64,000 nt of DNA from Drosophila persimilis (Eukaryota > Arthropoda > Insecta > Diptera > Drosophilidae). Where the stretch lies: NCBI RefSeq assembly GCF_003286085.1, contig NW_020825477.1, positions 1 to 64,000 on the forward strand, read 5' to 3'. The position numbers and the translations under genes were made by a program. Below the pieces are notes generated by a model. The model searched no databases. It worked only from the letters and a program-made list of their open reading frames with translations, and was not told where the DNA came from. Below are positions 1 through 9,991 of this stretch, one piece after another; position 1 is the first letter of the stretch, and each line of letters opens with the position of its first letter.

Positions 1-214
1 TTTGCTCCTTGTGTCCGTTGCCGTTCCCTGGTGTGCCTACGGCGGGGCCCGTTGTCGCCGATGCCGGGTTCGAATCGCACTCGTTTCTTGGATCGCTGCT
101 GTACCTCGTGTACCCGGAAGGGGTTTTTTCAGCATGGCTCTGTGGTCGAGGCCGGGGAGCGCCGATGTCCATCCGGGTTGGTATCCTGCCGGGGTCGAGA
201 CCTCGTCCGAATTC

Positions 215-868
215 CTAGAATTCCTTGAAGGAACGGCCACGCACGTCTCGCTCGGTACGTCGTTCCTCGCAAGATTTTCCCACCTCACCATCATGGATCC
301 CAGGGGATCGGCCACGCGCTCCTTGATGTTGGGCGACCCGGTCTGGGCTGAGATTCGTAGGTTGATCCAGGCGGGATGTGGATCCTATGTCTTGAGTCCT
401 GGTATCATGGCTGTGTTTAAATTTCAGGCGCAAGGGGACTCCTCCACACTGCAGGGTCGCGTCTATCCCGCATAGGAAATCCATCCCGAGGAGGACGTCA
501 TCCAGCACGTCTTTCATTACTAGCACCGGCATCTTTACTTGTTGATCTCCTAGTCGTATGTCTGCCATCAGCGCCTGAGTCAATTCCCGGAGGGACCCAT
601 CCGCCAATCTGATCGTCGTTCGTACCATCGCTATACTCTGTCCGTTGTCCAGCTCCAGGGCTTTGCGTTCGCTAACGAAGCTCCGTGTGGCGCCTGTGTC
701 CAGAGTAGCGAGTAGGTCCTCTCCTTCCATGGTTACTTGCGCGCGAATTCGTCCTCTCTCCAGCCGCAGGGTTCCCTTTACTGCCTCGGGGTGGGAGTGG
801 CGGTCTTCGCCCGGTCCCCTGCCGAGTGAAGCGCCTGTCCGTTTCCCGACGAATTCCTGCGACAGCAT
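215..868 (-). CDS. Ty3/gypsy-type retropepsin region (element H, start of pol)
   Basis: This frame encodes the aspartic protease that matures the Gag and Pol proteins of an LTR retrotransposon. The catalytic motif LDTGATRSF lies near residue 56, and the downstream flap and hydrophobic motif DVLLGMDFL about 70 residues later is typical of retropepsins. The frame overlaps the end of the gag frame by about 90 bases and is -1 relative to it, the usual gag-pol arrangement in insect gypsy-type elements. It ends at a stop at 215. In the remaining 1-214 I see no clear reverse transcriptase motif, so pol is either broken here or continues off the window in another frame. The protein is closest in plan to the protease of element A at 35100-35500. 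Confidence 0.8.
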   Translation of the reverse strand: MLSQEFVGKRTGASLGRGPGEDRHSHPEAVKGTLRLERGRIRAQVTMEGEDLLATLDTGATRSFVSERKALELDNGQSIAMVRTTIRLADGSLRELTQALMADIRLGDQQVKMPVLVMKDVLDDVLLGMDFLCGIDATLQCGGVPLRLKFKHSHDTRTQDIGSTSRLDQPTNLSPDRVAQHQGARGRSPGIHDGEVGKSCEERRTERDVRGRSFKEF

Positions 869-2124
869 TCGATGGTGCGTAGCCCGCGACGGCCGCAGTC
901 CCAGCAGTATAAGACTTGGGGCTGTTTACACTCCCTGGAAAAGTGTCCGGACCCGCCGCAGTTCCTACAAGCATGCTGCACGTCGATTATGGTGTCGGCG
1001 TCTTGGAGGATGGTTCCATTCCTGACATCCGGCTGCTGCGAGTCCGTCGACCAATCCCTCACCTGGGTTCTATCGTGCCGGAGATCCTGTGTCCTCGCAG
1101 CCGCGTGATTCCTTGGTCCTCGTTGACCAGCCGTTGGCCCCAAAGTTTCCCGGGGATGGGTGTCTCGTGCTTGGTTCGCGTACCCCGTGAGCTCCGACGG
1201 TCCCTTGTTACGCGTCACCTCGAAGTTCACAACCAGTTGCGTTAATTCGGTGAGAGAATCAAAATCTTTTCGCCTCGTAAACAACTGGTATTCCGGGAGC
1301 ATGTTATCGTATATCCTTTCCAATTCCTGAGCCTCGGTGTATCCCGCGCGCTGCATCATTAGTCGAATGTCCACGAGGTACGTTTTAAACGCTTCTTTTG
1401 GTCGTTGAAAATGGGTTCGGATCTCGTCCTCTAGCCGTTGAAAGTACCGGGGAGGCAAAAAAAACTCTGAAAACTCTTTGCGAAAGGTCTCCCATGGTTC
1501 TCCACTAAGGCGGCTCGTTCGAAACCAACTCTCGGCCCGACCGGTCAACAACACGAGGATTCCTTGTGATAAGTGTCGTAGATCTATCTTATAAGTGGCT
1601 GCCCTCTCTTGCACGTGCTCAAGGAAACTTAACGGATCGCCGGACCCGTCAAACACGATTCCCCAGCGGACCATTTTCTCGGTGATCGCAGCGTTAAAAT
1701 GCTCCTCGTTCCAGGTGGGCCCCTTCGTTGATGGGTCCTTGCTACCGTGCAGGTTTCTCTGCGCGGCACCGACGTCGATGCCATGGAGTAGGCTCTCTGC
1801 CGGCACAGCGGATCCCGACGCCATACTACGGCTACTGGCGGGTACGACATCATACGCAGCCGGGGGATGGGGTTGTAGGCTAAGAGGCGCGAGTGTAGAA
1901 GGGCGGGGAGAAAGTGGTTTAACCTCTGGAGTCACGGCGACTCCGTACTGGGCCTCCAATTCCTCCAACCGAGAGCGCGCCGTACTTGGTAAATCGGCCG
2001 AGTTTGCGAAGGTCGCGAGTCGACGTCTCAACTCTTGGACAGTTCCAGCGCTGTCTAACCCAAGCTCCGCGGTAATCATCTCCAACTCGTTCTTGCGCCT
2101 GACCGAAATCCACTTGACTCCCAT
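778..2124 (-). CDS. gag: Gag-like protein with CCHC knuckle (element H)
   Basis: An intact 448-residue capsid/nucleocapsid protein of a Ty3/gypsy-type element. The N-terminal 45 residues look like a short helical SAP-type segment. The middle (about residues 130-310) has the retrotransposon gag pattern, with a W-F segment, PRYFQRLEDE, and a helix-rich stretch. Near residues 386-421 there is a knuckle CRNCGGSGHFSREC followed by a second cysteine cluster, CWDCGRRGLRTIECC. The same two-part cluster occurs in element A, which puts H and A in one clade. The methionine at 2124 is chosen because the conserved MGVKWI-type start aligns with the MAKQWI start of element A. Upstream is the leader, then the primer site at 6855-6872, split by the MULE. 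Confidence 0.85.
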   Translation of the reverse strand: MGVKWISVRRKNELEMITAELGLDSAGTVQELRRRLATFANSADLPSTARSRLEELEAQYGVAVTPEVKPLSPRPSTLAPLSLQPHPPAAYDVVPASSRSMASGSAVPAESLLHGIDVGAAQRNLHGSKDPSTKGPTWNEEHFNAAITEKMVRWGIVFDGSGDPLSFLEHVQERAATYKIDLRHLSQGILVLLTGRAESWFRTSRLSGEPWETFRKEFSEFFLPPRYFQRLEDEIRTHFQRPKEAFKTYLVDIRLMMQRAGYTEAQELERIYDNMLPEYQLFTRRKDFDSLTELTQLVVNFEVTRNKGPSELTGYANQARDTHPRETLGPTAGQRGPRNHAAARTQDLRHDRTQVRDWSTDSQQPDVRNGTILQDADTIIDVQHACRNCGGSGHFSRECKQPQVLYCWDCGRRGLRTIECCRRNSSGNGQALHSAGDRAKTATPTPRQ

Positions 2125-2464
2125 GTTGAGTTGGTCCGGGTCACTGTTGCTGCACGTGGTCTACGATCAAATGTCTGGGGCGTCGCCTGAGGAGTCGAAA
2201 AACGTAGCTAAGGACGCGGCGAAAGACGGGGCTCTGAATCCTTAAACGGCGAGGACGCGTGCGAGGCTATTCGGTGGTGAATTACCGGTGGGCCGTCTTG
2301 GTCGGGGACCTGGACACGGGGGCTGGCAATTAACACGCGCGTGTTCAGGGGTACTTTAGTCGTTGGTTTCTGCAGGATTGTTCCGGTTAGAATCCGTTGG
2401 TTCGTGTTCAGTTTCGGGGGGAGCGCGAGGTGGACAGAAGACGCGGGATCGCTGTCTTTCGCAC
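2125..2464 (-). other. Leader of element H, gag-proximal part
   Basis: Untranslated leader between the gag start of element H and the MULE insertion. No coding function is evident. The last nine bases (2456-2464, CTTTCGCAC) are the left copy of the MULE target duplication. The leader resumes at 6435. Confidence 0.6.
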
Positions 2465-2712
2465 GGGGTAGCGACATATCTCCGACGACATATCTCCGAC
2501 GATCCACAAACGACATATCTCCGCGCGAAATTATGTCGTTTTAAAGCGACATACCTCCGCGCGGAGATATGTCGTCTCAAAACGTCATAACTCCGCGCGG
2601 AGATATGTCGTTTGTGGAACGGCGGAGATATGTCGTTTCAAAACGTCATATCTCCGCGCGGAGATATGTCGTTTGTGACACGGCGGAGATATGTCGTTTC
2701 GAAACGACTTAA
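2465..2712. repeat. MULE left terminal palindrome array
   Basis: The left end carries repeated cores of ATATCTCCGCGCGGAGATAT, a perfect palindrome. They are embedded in tandem units of about 61 bases at 2577-2700 that differ by a few bases. Related half-sites occur at the extreme end (2470-2500). The array is likely where the transposase binds; that role is inferred. Confidence 0.85.
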
Positions 2713-2884
2713 GTCCGCCAGAAAATAATTAACTAATTTCGCATGTAAAATACACTTATATTTTTTTGACAGCATTTCCTTTTATAACATAATTTTATTG
2801 AAATTAAAAAATGTGCAATAGTCCAAATACACAGAAATCATAATAGCAGTTTTCTTAAATTTTTTCGTTCTTAACTTACACAAG

Positions 2885-5732
2885 TTAATTATAAATAAAA
2901 ACATTGCGTATGGCCTCTTCGACTTCTTGGTTGCAACTTGGACATTTTGGCTTTATATTTTCATTTTCTTCCAAGTCGTTTTTTGCTTGGTTGTGGGCCA
3001 CAATTTGATCCCAACATGTACCACAAATGTTTACGTGATTGCACGGGCGCAACAACACAGACTTTGGGTTACATAGGCACACATTGCATGGATTTATTTG
3101 AACCAATGACTTATCAGATGACTGACTTGAATGAGAAGCATTCGATGAAAGTGACGATGTGGAAGATTTCATATCAGAAGACATTCCAGTTAAATTGCTT
3201 TCATTGTCCACACCTTCAAAGAAGTCCTGCTTTGAAAAGCGGTCAGCTAAGGAAACAGTGCATGTCAGAAATCCCTGTATATCAATTTCACCTCTTTCAA
3301 AAAGATCCATTGCGTCCATTATTTTTTTTGAGCGATCCTGAGAACAAAAATAATTAAGCTAACATATTATTTTGAACGAACTTAAAATTTATTCAACTTA
3401 CACGTAATTTCTTCTTCTGTGTCTGATTTCCATTACCACCATTTTGAAAGAGTAAAGCAAACTCGCGACTTTTTTCATATTCTGCATCAATAAGACATTG
3501 AACAAATTTAAAAAAGTGCCCATTTGCTCGAATTTTATTTCCCAAATTCAAATTATAAGCTTCTACTGAGCTCGTGGTTCTAGTTGACCTCTTAAACACG
3601 GATATGCTTTTTGGTCCCTCCTATAAAATTAGGGTTAAAAATTAATAAGTAAAATACAACTCAATTATTAAACAATAAATAAAATATACCTTTTTAAGCC
3701 ACTGTCTATTAAAATATTTTAAAAATGGAGAAAACAGCTTCTTATTTAAGTTTATTGCATCGCCTTTTAGAAGGTTAAATGCTTCGACAATTTTGCTTTC
3801 TGGTAAAAGCGGCAAGTGCAAAAATTTCATAAATAGCATGTAAGCTTTCTTATTGCATTTCAGCGTATTTTCAAAACCACTCGATTGCTTGGCATTTTTC
3901 TTGCATGCTTGAGTAAAATGAAACCAACAGGCGTAACAATTCATGTTGGGATGCAGACCTTTTAACGCGTTACGCATTGCCTTTTCGTAATCTGTTATAA
4001 AGGATGCTCCTTTAAGGCAGCAAATGTTCGAGTCTATATATGTGAATAAGTGCTGATAACACAGCTCCGTTTTGCGAGTCATCAAAACAAAAACAAAAGG
4101 GGTTATCTAATTAAAAAAAATTTTTGATTAGAGTTAGTAAATAAAGTGTAGCATAAGAAGAAATTTACCTTCTGCAAATATTTAATATAAATTATTAAAA
4201 GTTGCTTAAAATCTCCAAAAGGGCACACTTTAAATGTAGCATCAATTAAATAATGCCTATTATGCTCCGGAATGTTGGCTTGCATCAAGGTGATTACCTT
4301 GTCTGATGAAAATATGCAATAAGCAAACGAGCTCGATGCGTACACTTTTTTATAGAACTGATTTGCAGTATTTCCCTTGGTTATTCCAAAACGGTTCATA
4401 ATATTTTCGTCTTGAAAAGCTTCCAGAACATTCTCTGCAGAAGATGGAGACTTTGGCAAGAAAGGCTGTCTTTTTCTTTGCAAAGTGCGTTTGACAGAGT
4501 CATAATTTATTTCAATCTCCGCTTCACCTCTTGTTTTCCTAATTAATTGAATAGAAAAATAATACATCAGTCTGTGTGCATTTCTTGTCTGCTCGCATGC
4601 ACATACATACATGTACACCTACATATGTACATATGTATGTACATCAGGGGACGGCACGGCCAATGCTCGCAGACGGACTTCGAAACTAGCATTTACCGGT
4701 CAAAAACCGAGCGACGACCAAAGTCTCGCAAACGGACTTAAAGCAAGAAACACCGGATCACGTAATAGAACATGAACGATCATGTCAAACTGCGACCCGG
4801 CACAACGCGTTTGTAACAGTGGTCGGCAGCAACACAATAATACTTTTTGTTTTAGTTTGACTTCTGTCAACGCACACAAACGCAATGTAATGTGTGCGTG
4901 CCGACCGCTGAAGTATATATGTACATATAGTGCCTCACAGCTTAAATGAACCAGAGCACTTTTCAAACTTCAAACCCCTGTAAAAATCAATTGAGCAGTC
5001 CTATAACAAAAATTTTAATACAATTCTGTTAAGATTTTACTTATCTTACCAACCAAAAAAAAGAGTTCGATATTCTTCTCTGTTACCCCGCAAAAAGGAA
5101 AAAAACAAAATGCGCACTAGAAAACACCTTCTCTTTGAACAAAATAAGCTGTGGTGTGGAAAAAGGCAGTATTTTTGTTATTTATTATTTAAAACGTCTT
5201 AGAAAAATGTTAAAAAATATAAGAAGTTCGTTTTGTTTGTCATTTGATTTTCATTGGTAAGTTTGATGGTTTAGAAGTTATGAAAATTTTAAATTTTTAA
5301 CGTGCTTTGGTTCATTTAAGCTGTGAGCCACTGTACAAACATATGTAGCAAGGCAGTATGTATTATTAAAATTTCAATTAATATATTAACTTACTCAGCA
5401 AGAACATCATTGAATACTTTTTTGGTGTCGAAATTGCTATTATTTTCGCACTTCAGTTTTATTTCACTAAGAGCACTGATTTTTTTCATTTCATCACTCT
5501 GAGGGCCATGGCTATGCACAACATATTCAGGATTTGAGTAAACTCTAGATTTGTCTGAACTTAAATAAACTCTGGCTTTACAGAATTTAACTCGGCACAC
5601 ATATGTGGTTTCGCATAGTTTTAATTGTTTGTTTTTTACATAAATTTGTTGCTCGAATAATGAAAACAACAGTAACGAGCAGCCCGCTCGGCTTCCTTCT
5701 CTGAATTCAAATTTAATATTTTCGTAGTCCAT
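2885..5732 (-). CDS. MULE transposase with FLYWCH finger, DDE core and C-terminal RING (five exons)
   Basis: Predicted enzyme that cuts and joins the transposon ends. Proposed exons on the minus strand are 5732-5395, 4538-4169, 4106-3690, 3620-3402 and 3337-2885. Each junction has GT..AG ends, and introns 2 to 4 are 62, 69 and 64 bases. The exon total is 1797 bases, exactly 598 codons plus stop. Residues 1-80 form a FLYWCH-type finger (C46, C51, H73, H75). The DDE core is visible as D212 in LIDATFKVCP, D275 in FITDYEKAM, the CYACWFHF signature of MULEs, and E395 in SSVEAYN. Residues about 532-583 form a C3HC4 RING (C-x2-C-x11-C-x-H-x3-C-x2-C-x23-C-x2-C) followed by a short hydrophobic tail, as in IAP-type RINGs. 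A serine-rich linker precedes the RING. The start at 5732 is chosen because the FLYWCH finger begins right after it; an upstream in-frame ATG at 5873 is possible. Confidence 0.88.
4928..5333. mobile_element. Tc1-like MITE in MULE intron 1
   Basis: A 406-bp non-coding element with terminal inverted repeats of about 30 bases. The left end reads TAGTGCCTCACAGCTTAAAT; the right end in reverse complement reads CAGTGGCTCACAGCTTAAAT, and both continue GAACCA. It is flanked by TA on both sides (4926-4927 and 5334-5335), the Tc1/mariner target. It lies wholly inside the 856-base first intron of the transposase gene (4539-5394), so it need not disturb the coding sequence. Confidence 0.8.
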
Positions 5733-6220
5733 TCTTACTGTCTGAGCAACCGAATCGGAATGAATGCAGCAGAATAATGCGGCATATTTTTGGCGCGCGC
5801 CTCGCACGCTTTGCCTATTGCACAGAAAAAAATATTCTATAACATTATATTCTATGCACATGTTTAAAAACAATAAATTATCTACATATTACATATTAAA
5901 TAATACGTTTATATTACATTAAATACAACACGGCATTCTTTAACAATTTTTGTTTAATGAAATTAACTTCCTAATAAAAACGCTGTTCATAAATTATGCA
6001 GTAGCTATATTTGCTCAATTAAGACAATATTTTTTACGGTGCATTTACAGTTAGGTAACCAGCTAAAGATAAAGAGTATGTGCGAGAGGGACAGAAAATC
6101 AGTCAGAACATGTCGTTGGGCGCTGTGTAGCCACTGCAAATTTATTTGTTCCTTTTGTTTTCTTTTTTTTGTTTTTTTTTGTATTTTTTGATGGTGTATC
6201 GGCATAATTTGCTCAAAATC

Positions 6221-6434
6221 GCTGCGCGGAGATATGTCGCTTCTAAGCGTCATATCTCCGCGCGGAGATATGTCGTTTGTAACACGGCGGAGATATGTCG
6301 TTTCAAAACGTCATATCTCCGAGCGGAGATATGACGCTTTCAAACGACATAAGTCCGCCAGAAAAAAAGCGACATAATTCCGCCGGCAAAATGTACTGGG
6401 CGGAGATATGTCGTCGGAGATATGACGCTATGCC
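6221..6434. repeat. MULE right terminal palindrome array
   Basis: Counterpart of the left array. It holds several ATATCTCCGCGCGGAGATAT-type palindromes and CGGCGGAGATATGTCG half-sites, ending in the inverted copy of the outer terminus. Part of the array keeps the same orientation as on the left, so the end is a mixture of inverted terminus and direct subterminal repeats. Confidence 0.85.
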
Positions 6435-6872
6435 CTTTCGCACGTTGTATGCTGCGGGATAGGGACCACTGTATTTTGCGCGTTGTGTACCGATCGAAGG
6501 CGGGGGATCACTCTGTTTCACACGTTGTATGTTGACCGAATGCTGAGGATGACTGTCTCTTGCGTTGTATACAACCCGGCTTATATTGGGTCTGGCTGAA
6601 CGGCCGAGCCTCTGCCGACGTCGACGTCTCGGAATCGGCCGAGAACACCACGCGAGAGAGCCGCGGGCGAATGGTTAGGTAAATAGTCGAAGATCGGGGG
6701 GTGCGGGTAGTATGAGGAAGGGATAATTTCATGTATTATACTCGTGGGTCGTTCGGCACATGCCCGCCGCCGACGCCCAGAACTGTTCTCCGGTCTTCAC
6801 CCCCTCTCTCCACACTGAAATGTAACAGAGGTCTGGCTGCCCTTGGCTCTTTCCCCACGGTACCGGGCGCCA
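6435..6872 (-). other. Leader of element H, 5' part, with primer-binding site
   Basis: It starts with the right copy of the MULE target duplication (6435-6443) and continues the leader of element H. Read on the minus strand, 6872-6855 is TGGCGCCCGGTACCGTGG, directly after an LTR ending in CA. That is the position of a tRNA primer site, and the first eight bases match the Lys-type TGGCGCCC. No coding region is evident between 6444 and 6854. Confidence 0.7.
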
Positions 6873-7187
6873 TGATCCCGCATGGTTTTGCCTGAGTATA
6901 ACGGGGACCACGGAATTTTCGTTCTGCTTTGCGTGCTGCTTCGTCGCTGGTGCTTCGCTTGGATTTTTTTTTTCTCTCTTTCTGCTGGACATGGGAAGGG
7001 CATCACTATGCTTTGCATGGCTGCGGGCTGTACTTTCATTCTGTCGTTTTCCTCTCTCATTTCCTCTTTCCCGTTCTCTCCTCTTCATTTGCCGACGGCT
7101 AACGGGGATTGTACAGCTTTTCAGCCACGCTTTGCTCGCTGCTGGCCTGTACCTTCGTATCGTATTTTCTTATTGATACCCTATAAA
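6873..7187 (-). repeat. LTR segment X (5' LTR of element H, truncated)
   Basis: On the plus strand it starts TGATCCCGCATGG next to the primer site, so on the minus strand it is the 3' end of the 5' LTR. The same 315 bases recur at 9677-9991 and 12039-12353. Here it runs directly into segment Y at 7188 after a TATAAA, so the outer part of this LTR has been replaced. Open frames across it are low-complexity by-products. Confidence 0.75.
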
Positions 7188-7848
7188 GGGAGGCGGGTCG
7201 TTGGCGCAGGGATCGCCGAGCCGCCGTCAACGACGGGGCCTTCGGGAGAAATTAGGGGGGGGAAAGCGGGCGTTGGGCCGGGCGGCGCGAAACTCACCCG
7301 AGACGCTGCACTCCCCGACTTCAGCAGGGTAAAACCCCTGTTGCCAAGGTCGAGGTGGGCCGCGGGTCCGGGGAGGTGAAGGAAAAGGATAAGGGGGGGG
7401 GGGGGGGGGGGGGGGGCGCCTCTGTCGAAACGCGTACCACTTCTCACTCCGGCAGGGTAAAAACCCTGTTGCCAGAGTCAGAGCGGGAGCGTAGTGACCG
7501 AAAACAGTCAGGAAAACGGAAGGGGAGGGGGTGGAGAGATGACCACAGTCGGTGGTCCGACCAGAGAAAACAAATGGAAGCCAAAGAGTTCTTAATTATA
7601 TGATCGAAGTTTTATTGGATTGATTCCCCTTGCACTCCCTTCTACTCCTACTACTACCTTGGCCATCGGCCAGCTCACCCGCGGATCCGGCGCCTGTGTT
7701 CCTGCAGCTCGTCCATGCTTTTCCTTTCCTCTCTGGCCGCGCGGCCTTCTTCTTGCCTTCTTCTTTCCTCGCGCGGCCGTTCAACACTTTTCTTTATCTC
7801 TTCACTGTCCGCGACGTTCCGTCTTCGCTCGCTGCCAAAAATCGACTC
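7188..7848 (-). repeat. LTR segment Y, truncated copy 1
   Basis: GC-rich LTR sequence corresponding to part of the full Y LTR at 10119-11002, starting at its GGAGGCGGGTCG. It contains a run of 24 G at 7393-7416. It keeps about 40 bases (near 7740-7780) that the other copies lack. The missing piece lies between two CGCGCGGCC direct repeats, so the other copies look like deletion derivatives. It ends by jumping back to the same Y start, giving a tandem duplication of about 660 bases. Confidence 0.75.
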
Positions 7849-8640
7849 CTTCGTTGGCGCAGGGATCGCCGAGCCGCCGTCAACGACGGGGCCTTCGGGA
7901 GAAATTAGGGGGGGGAAAGCGGGCGTTGGGCCGGGCGGCGCGAAACTCACCCGAGACGCTGCACTCCCCGACTTCAGCAGGGTAAAACCCCTGTTGCCAA
8001 GGTCGAGGTGGGCCGCGGGTCCGGGGAGGTGAAGGAAAAGGATAAGGGGGGGGGGGGGGGGGGGGCGCCTCTGTCGAAACGCGTACCACTTCTCACTCCG
8101 GCAGGGTAAAAACCCTGTTGCCAGAGTCAGAGCGGGAGCGTAGTGACCGAAAACAGTCAGGAAAACGGAAGGGGAGGGGGTGGAGAGATGACCACAGTCG
8201 GTGGTCCGACCAGAGAAAACAAATGGAAGCCAAAGAGTTCTTAATTATATGATCGAAGTTTTATTGGATTGATTCCCCTTGCACTCCCTTCTACTCCTAC
8301 TACTACCTTGGCCATCGGCCAGCTCACCCGCGGATCCGGCTTCCTGTGTTCCTGCAGCTCGTCCATGCTTTTCCTTTCCTCTCTGGCGCGCGGCCGTTCA
8401 ACACTTTTCTTTATCTCTTCACTGTCCGCGACGTTCCGTCTTCGCTCGCTGCCAAAAATCGACTCCTTCTCTCGCCACGGTCGCTCGACGTTCTCCCCAC
8501 GCCTAGCGCTCGTTTTCGGGCCAACGGGACTTTCTCGAAAGAGATCCGCTCTGCTGCCGGCTGAGCATGGCTCTCTCTCCTCGCTGTCTTCTTTGCGGTT
8601 GTTCCGTGGGAGCTGGCCGTTTGGCGGGATTTCGGTTGCA
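7849..8640 (-). repeat. LTR segment Y, truncated copy 2
   Basis: A second truncated Y LTR copy, beginning at CGTTGGCGCAGGG and running to the Y terminus. It holds a G run of 20 at 8046-8065. Its right end joins a BEL pol fragment at AACAGTTTGAG. Confidence 0.75.
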
Positions 8641-9676
8641 ACAGTTTGAGTTGCAGTGAAGAGTTGCTAGTATCCATCGATAGGACCTTGAAAAAGTTTT
8701 GGTCACTGGAAGAAATGCCATCTACCAAGAAAATTGCCACACCTGAGCACAAGCTATGTGAAGAACACTATCGTAAGACGACTCAGGTACTATCATCAGG
8801 TCGGTTCGAAGTAAGGCTCCCGTTTAAATCAGATCCAAATTGTTTAGGCAACTCCTTTGAGGTTGCGAAACGGCGGTTTTTGTCGCTTGAAAGACGATTG
8901 CATCGTGACCCTGTGGAGAAGAGACCCTTCTGAATCCTTGAGATTATACAAGCTCAACACTGTAACCTATGGGACTGGACCAGCCCCATTCTTAGCTATC
9001 CGGTGTTTGAAAAGGTTGAGTGAGTCTGCGAAGCTCTCATTCCCTAGAGCTGCTAACGTTATTGGGTCCGACTTTTACGTCGATGACTTGTTGACTGGTG
9101 CTGCATGCGTAGAGGAGCTAAGGGCAATTAAGTCCGAAGTGTCTCAGGTTCTTCAGACCGCAGGGTTTGAGTTGACTAAGTGGTTTTCAAACTCACCCGA
9201 GATCACCGCATCTGAGAGCACAGCCAAACCCATAACAATCTCGGATTCAGAGTCGACAAAGGCGTTAGGAATCTGATGGTTACCTACTGACGATGCCTTT
9301 AAGTTCAAAATTGACAATTCAGTTATGGGTCTCCGAGCGACAAAACGGAACATACTATCGGTGACATCAAAGTTGTTTGACCCCCTAGGTTTATTAAGTC
9401 CTATCGTTATAAAAGGCAAGATCCTATTGCAGGAGCTTTGGCTTAACAAACTAGATTGGGATCAGTCGATCCCGCTGCATTTGGAAACAGCGTGGAATAA
9501 GTTGAAAAATACACTATCTCAATTGGAAGACATATCCATATCTCGGTTTGTGTATTCCGATCCGATGTCACCGGTTCAAATACATGCCTTTGCTGACGCC
9601 TCCATGAGAGCGTATGGAGCGTGCGTCTATATACGTAGCAGAACTGCAGAAGGTTTAAAAGTATCATTGTTGACCA
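8641..9676 (+). pseudogene. BEL/Pao pol fragment, array copy 1
   Basis: A piece of BEL/Pao reverse transcriptase and early RNase H, nearly identical to 13739-15123 of element D. At 8911-8913 about 350 bases (14011-14360 in D) are missing, joined at a TG microhomology. This removes the region before the RT palm and shifts the frame. The FYVDDLLTG catalytic motif follows at about 9070. The stop after ALGI at 9274-9276 is shared with D. The fragment ends at TTGAC, where LTR segment X starts. Confidence 0.85.
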
Positions 9677-9991
9677 TGATCCCGCATGGTTTTGCCTGAG
9701 TATAACGGGGACCACGGAATTTTCGTTCTGCTTTGCGTGCTGCTTCGTCGCTGGTGCTTCGCTTGGATTTTTTTTTTCTCTCTTTCTGCTGGACATGGGA
9801 AGGGCATCACTATGCTTTGCTTGGCTGCGGGCTGTACTTTCATTCTGTCGTTTTCCTCTCTCATTTCCTCTTTCCCGTTCTCTCCTCTTCATTTGCCGAC
9901 GGCTAACGGGGATTGTACAGCTTTTCAGCCACGCTTTGCTCGCTGCTGGCCTGTACCTTCGTATCGTATTTTCTTATTGATACCCTATAAA
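9677..9991 (-). repeat. LTR segment X, array copy 1
   Basis: Same 315 bases as 6873-7187, here joined on its right to the leader of element Y (9992) rather than to the middle of the Y LTR. Confidence 0.75.

Larger units (their letters stand above)
2465..6434 (-). mobile_element. Complete Mutator-like (MULE/Phantom-type) DNA transposon
   Basis: A 3970-bp element bounded by a perfect 9-bp target duplication, CTTTCGCAC, at 2456-2464 and 6435-6443. Nine bases is the classic Mutator-superfamily duplication. The ends are inverted: the left begins GGGGTAGCGACATATC, the right in reverse complement begins GGCATAGCGTCATATC, and both then share CTCCGACGACATATCTCCG. Both subterminal regions are arrays of ATATCTCCG-type palindromes. 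Between them is one five-exon gene on the minus strand for a DDE transposase of the MULE family, with an open frame. Structure and duplication are seen directly; the Phantom affinity rests on family knowledge (an animal MULE group, FLYWCH-containing). It sits in the leader of element H and is itself interrupted by a Tc1-like MITE. Confidence 0.92.

Noticed and set aside
2885..3319. RING protein as a separate host IAP-like gene
   Set aside because: The splice junctions join it in frame to the MULE transposase, and it lies inside the transposon ends.
4600..4660. Dispersed ATGTACATATGT microsatellite as a regulatory site
   Set aside because: It is a simple repeat inside an intron with no further support.
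6882..8112. Overlapping open frames of 60-165 codons in the X and Y LTR segments
   Set aside because: They occur on both strands of GC-rich, C/T-rich LTR sequence, show no domain, and repeat simply because the LTRs repeat.
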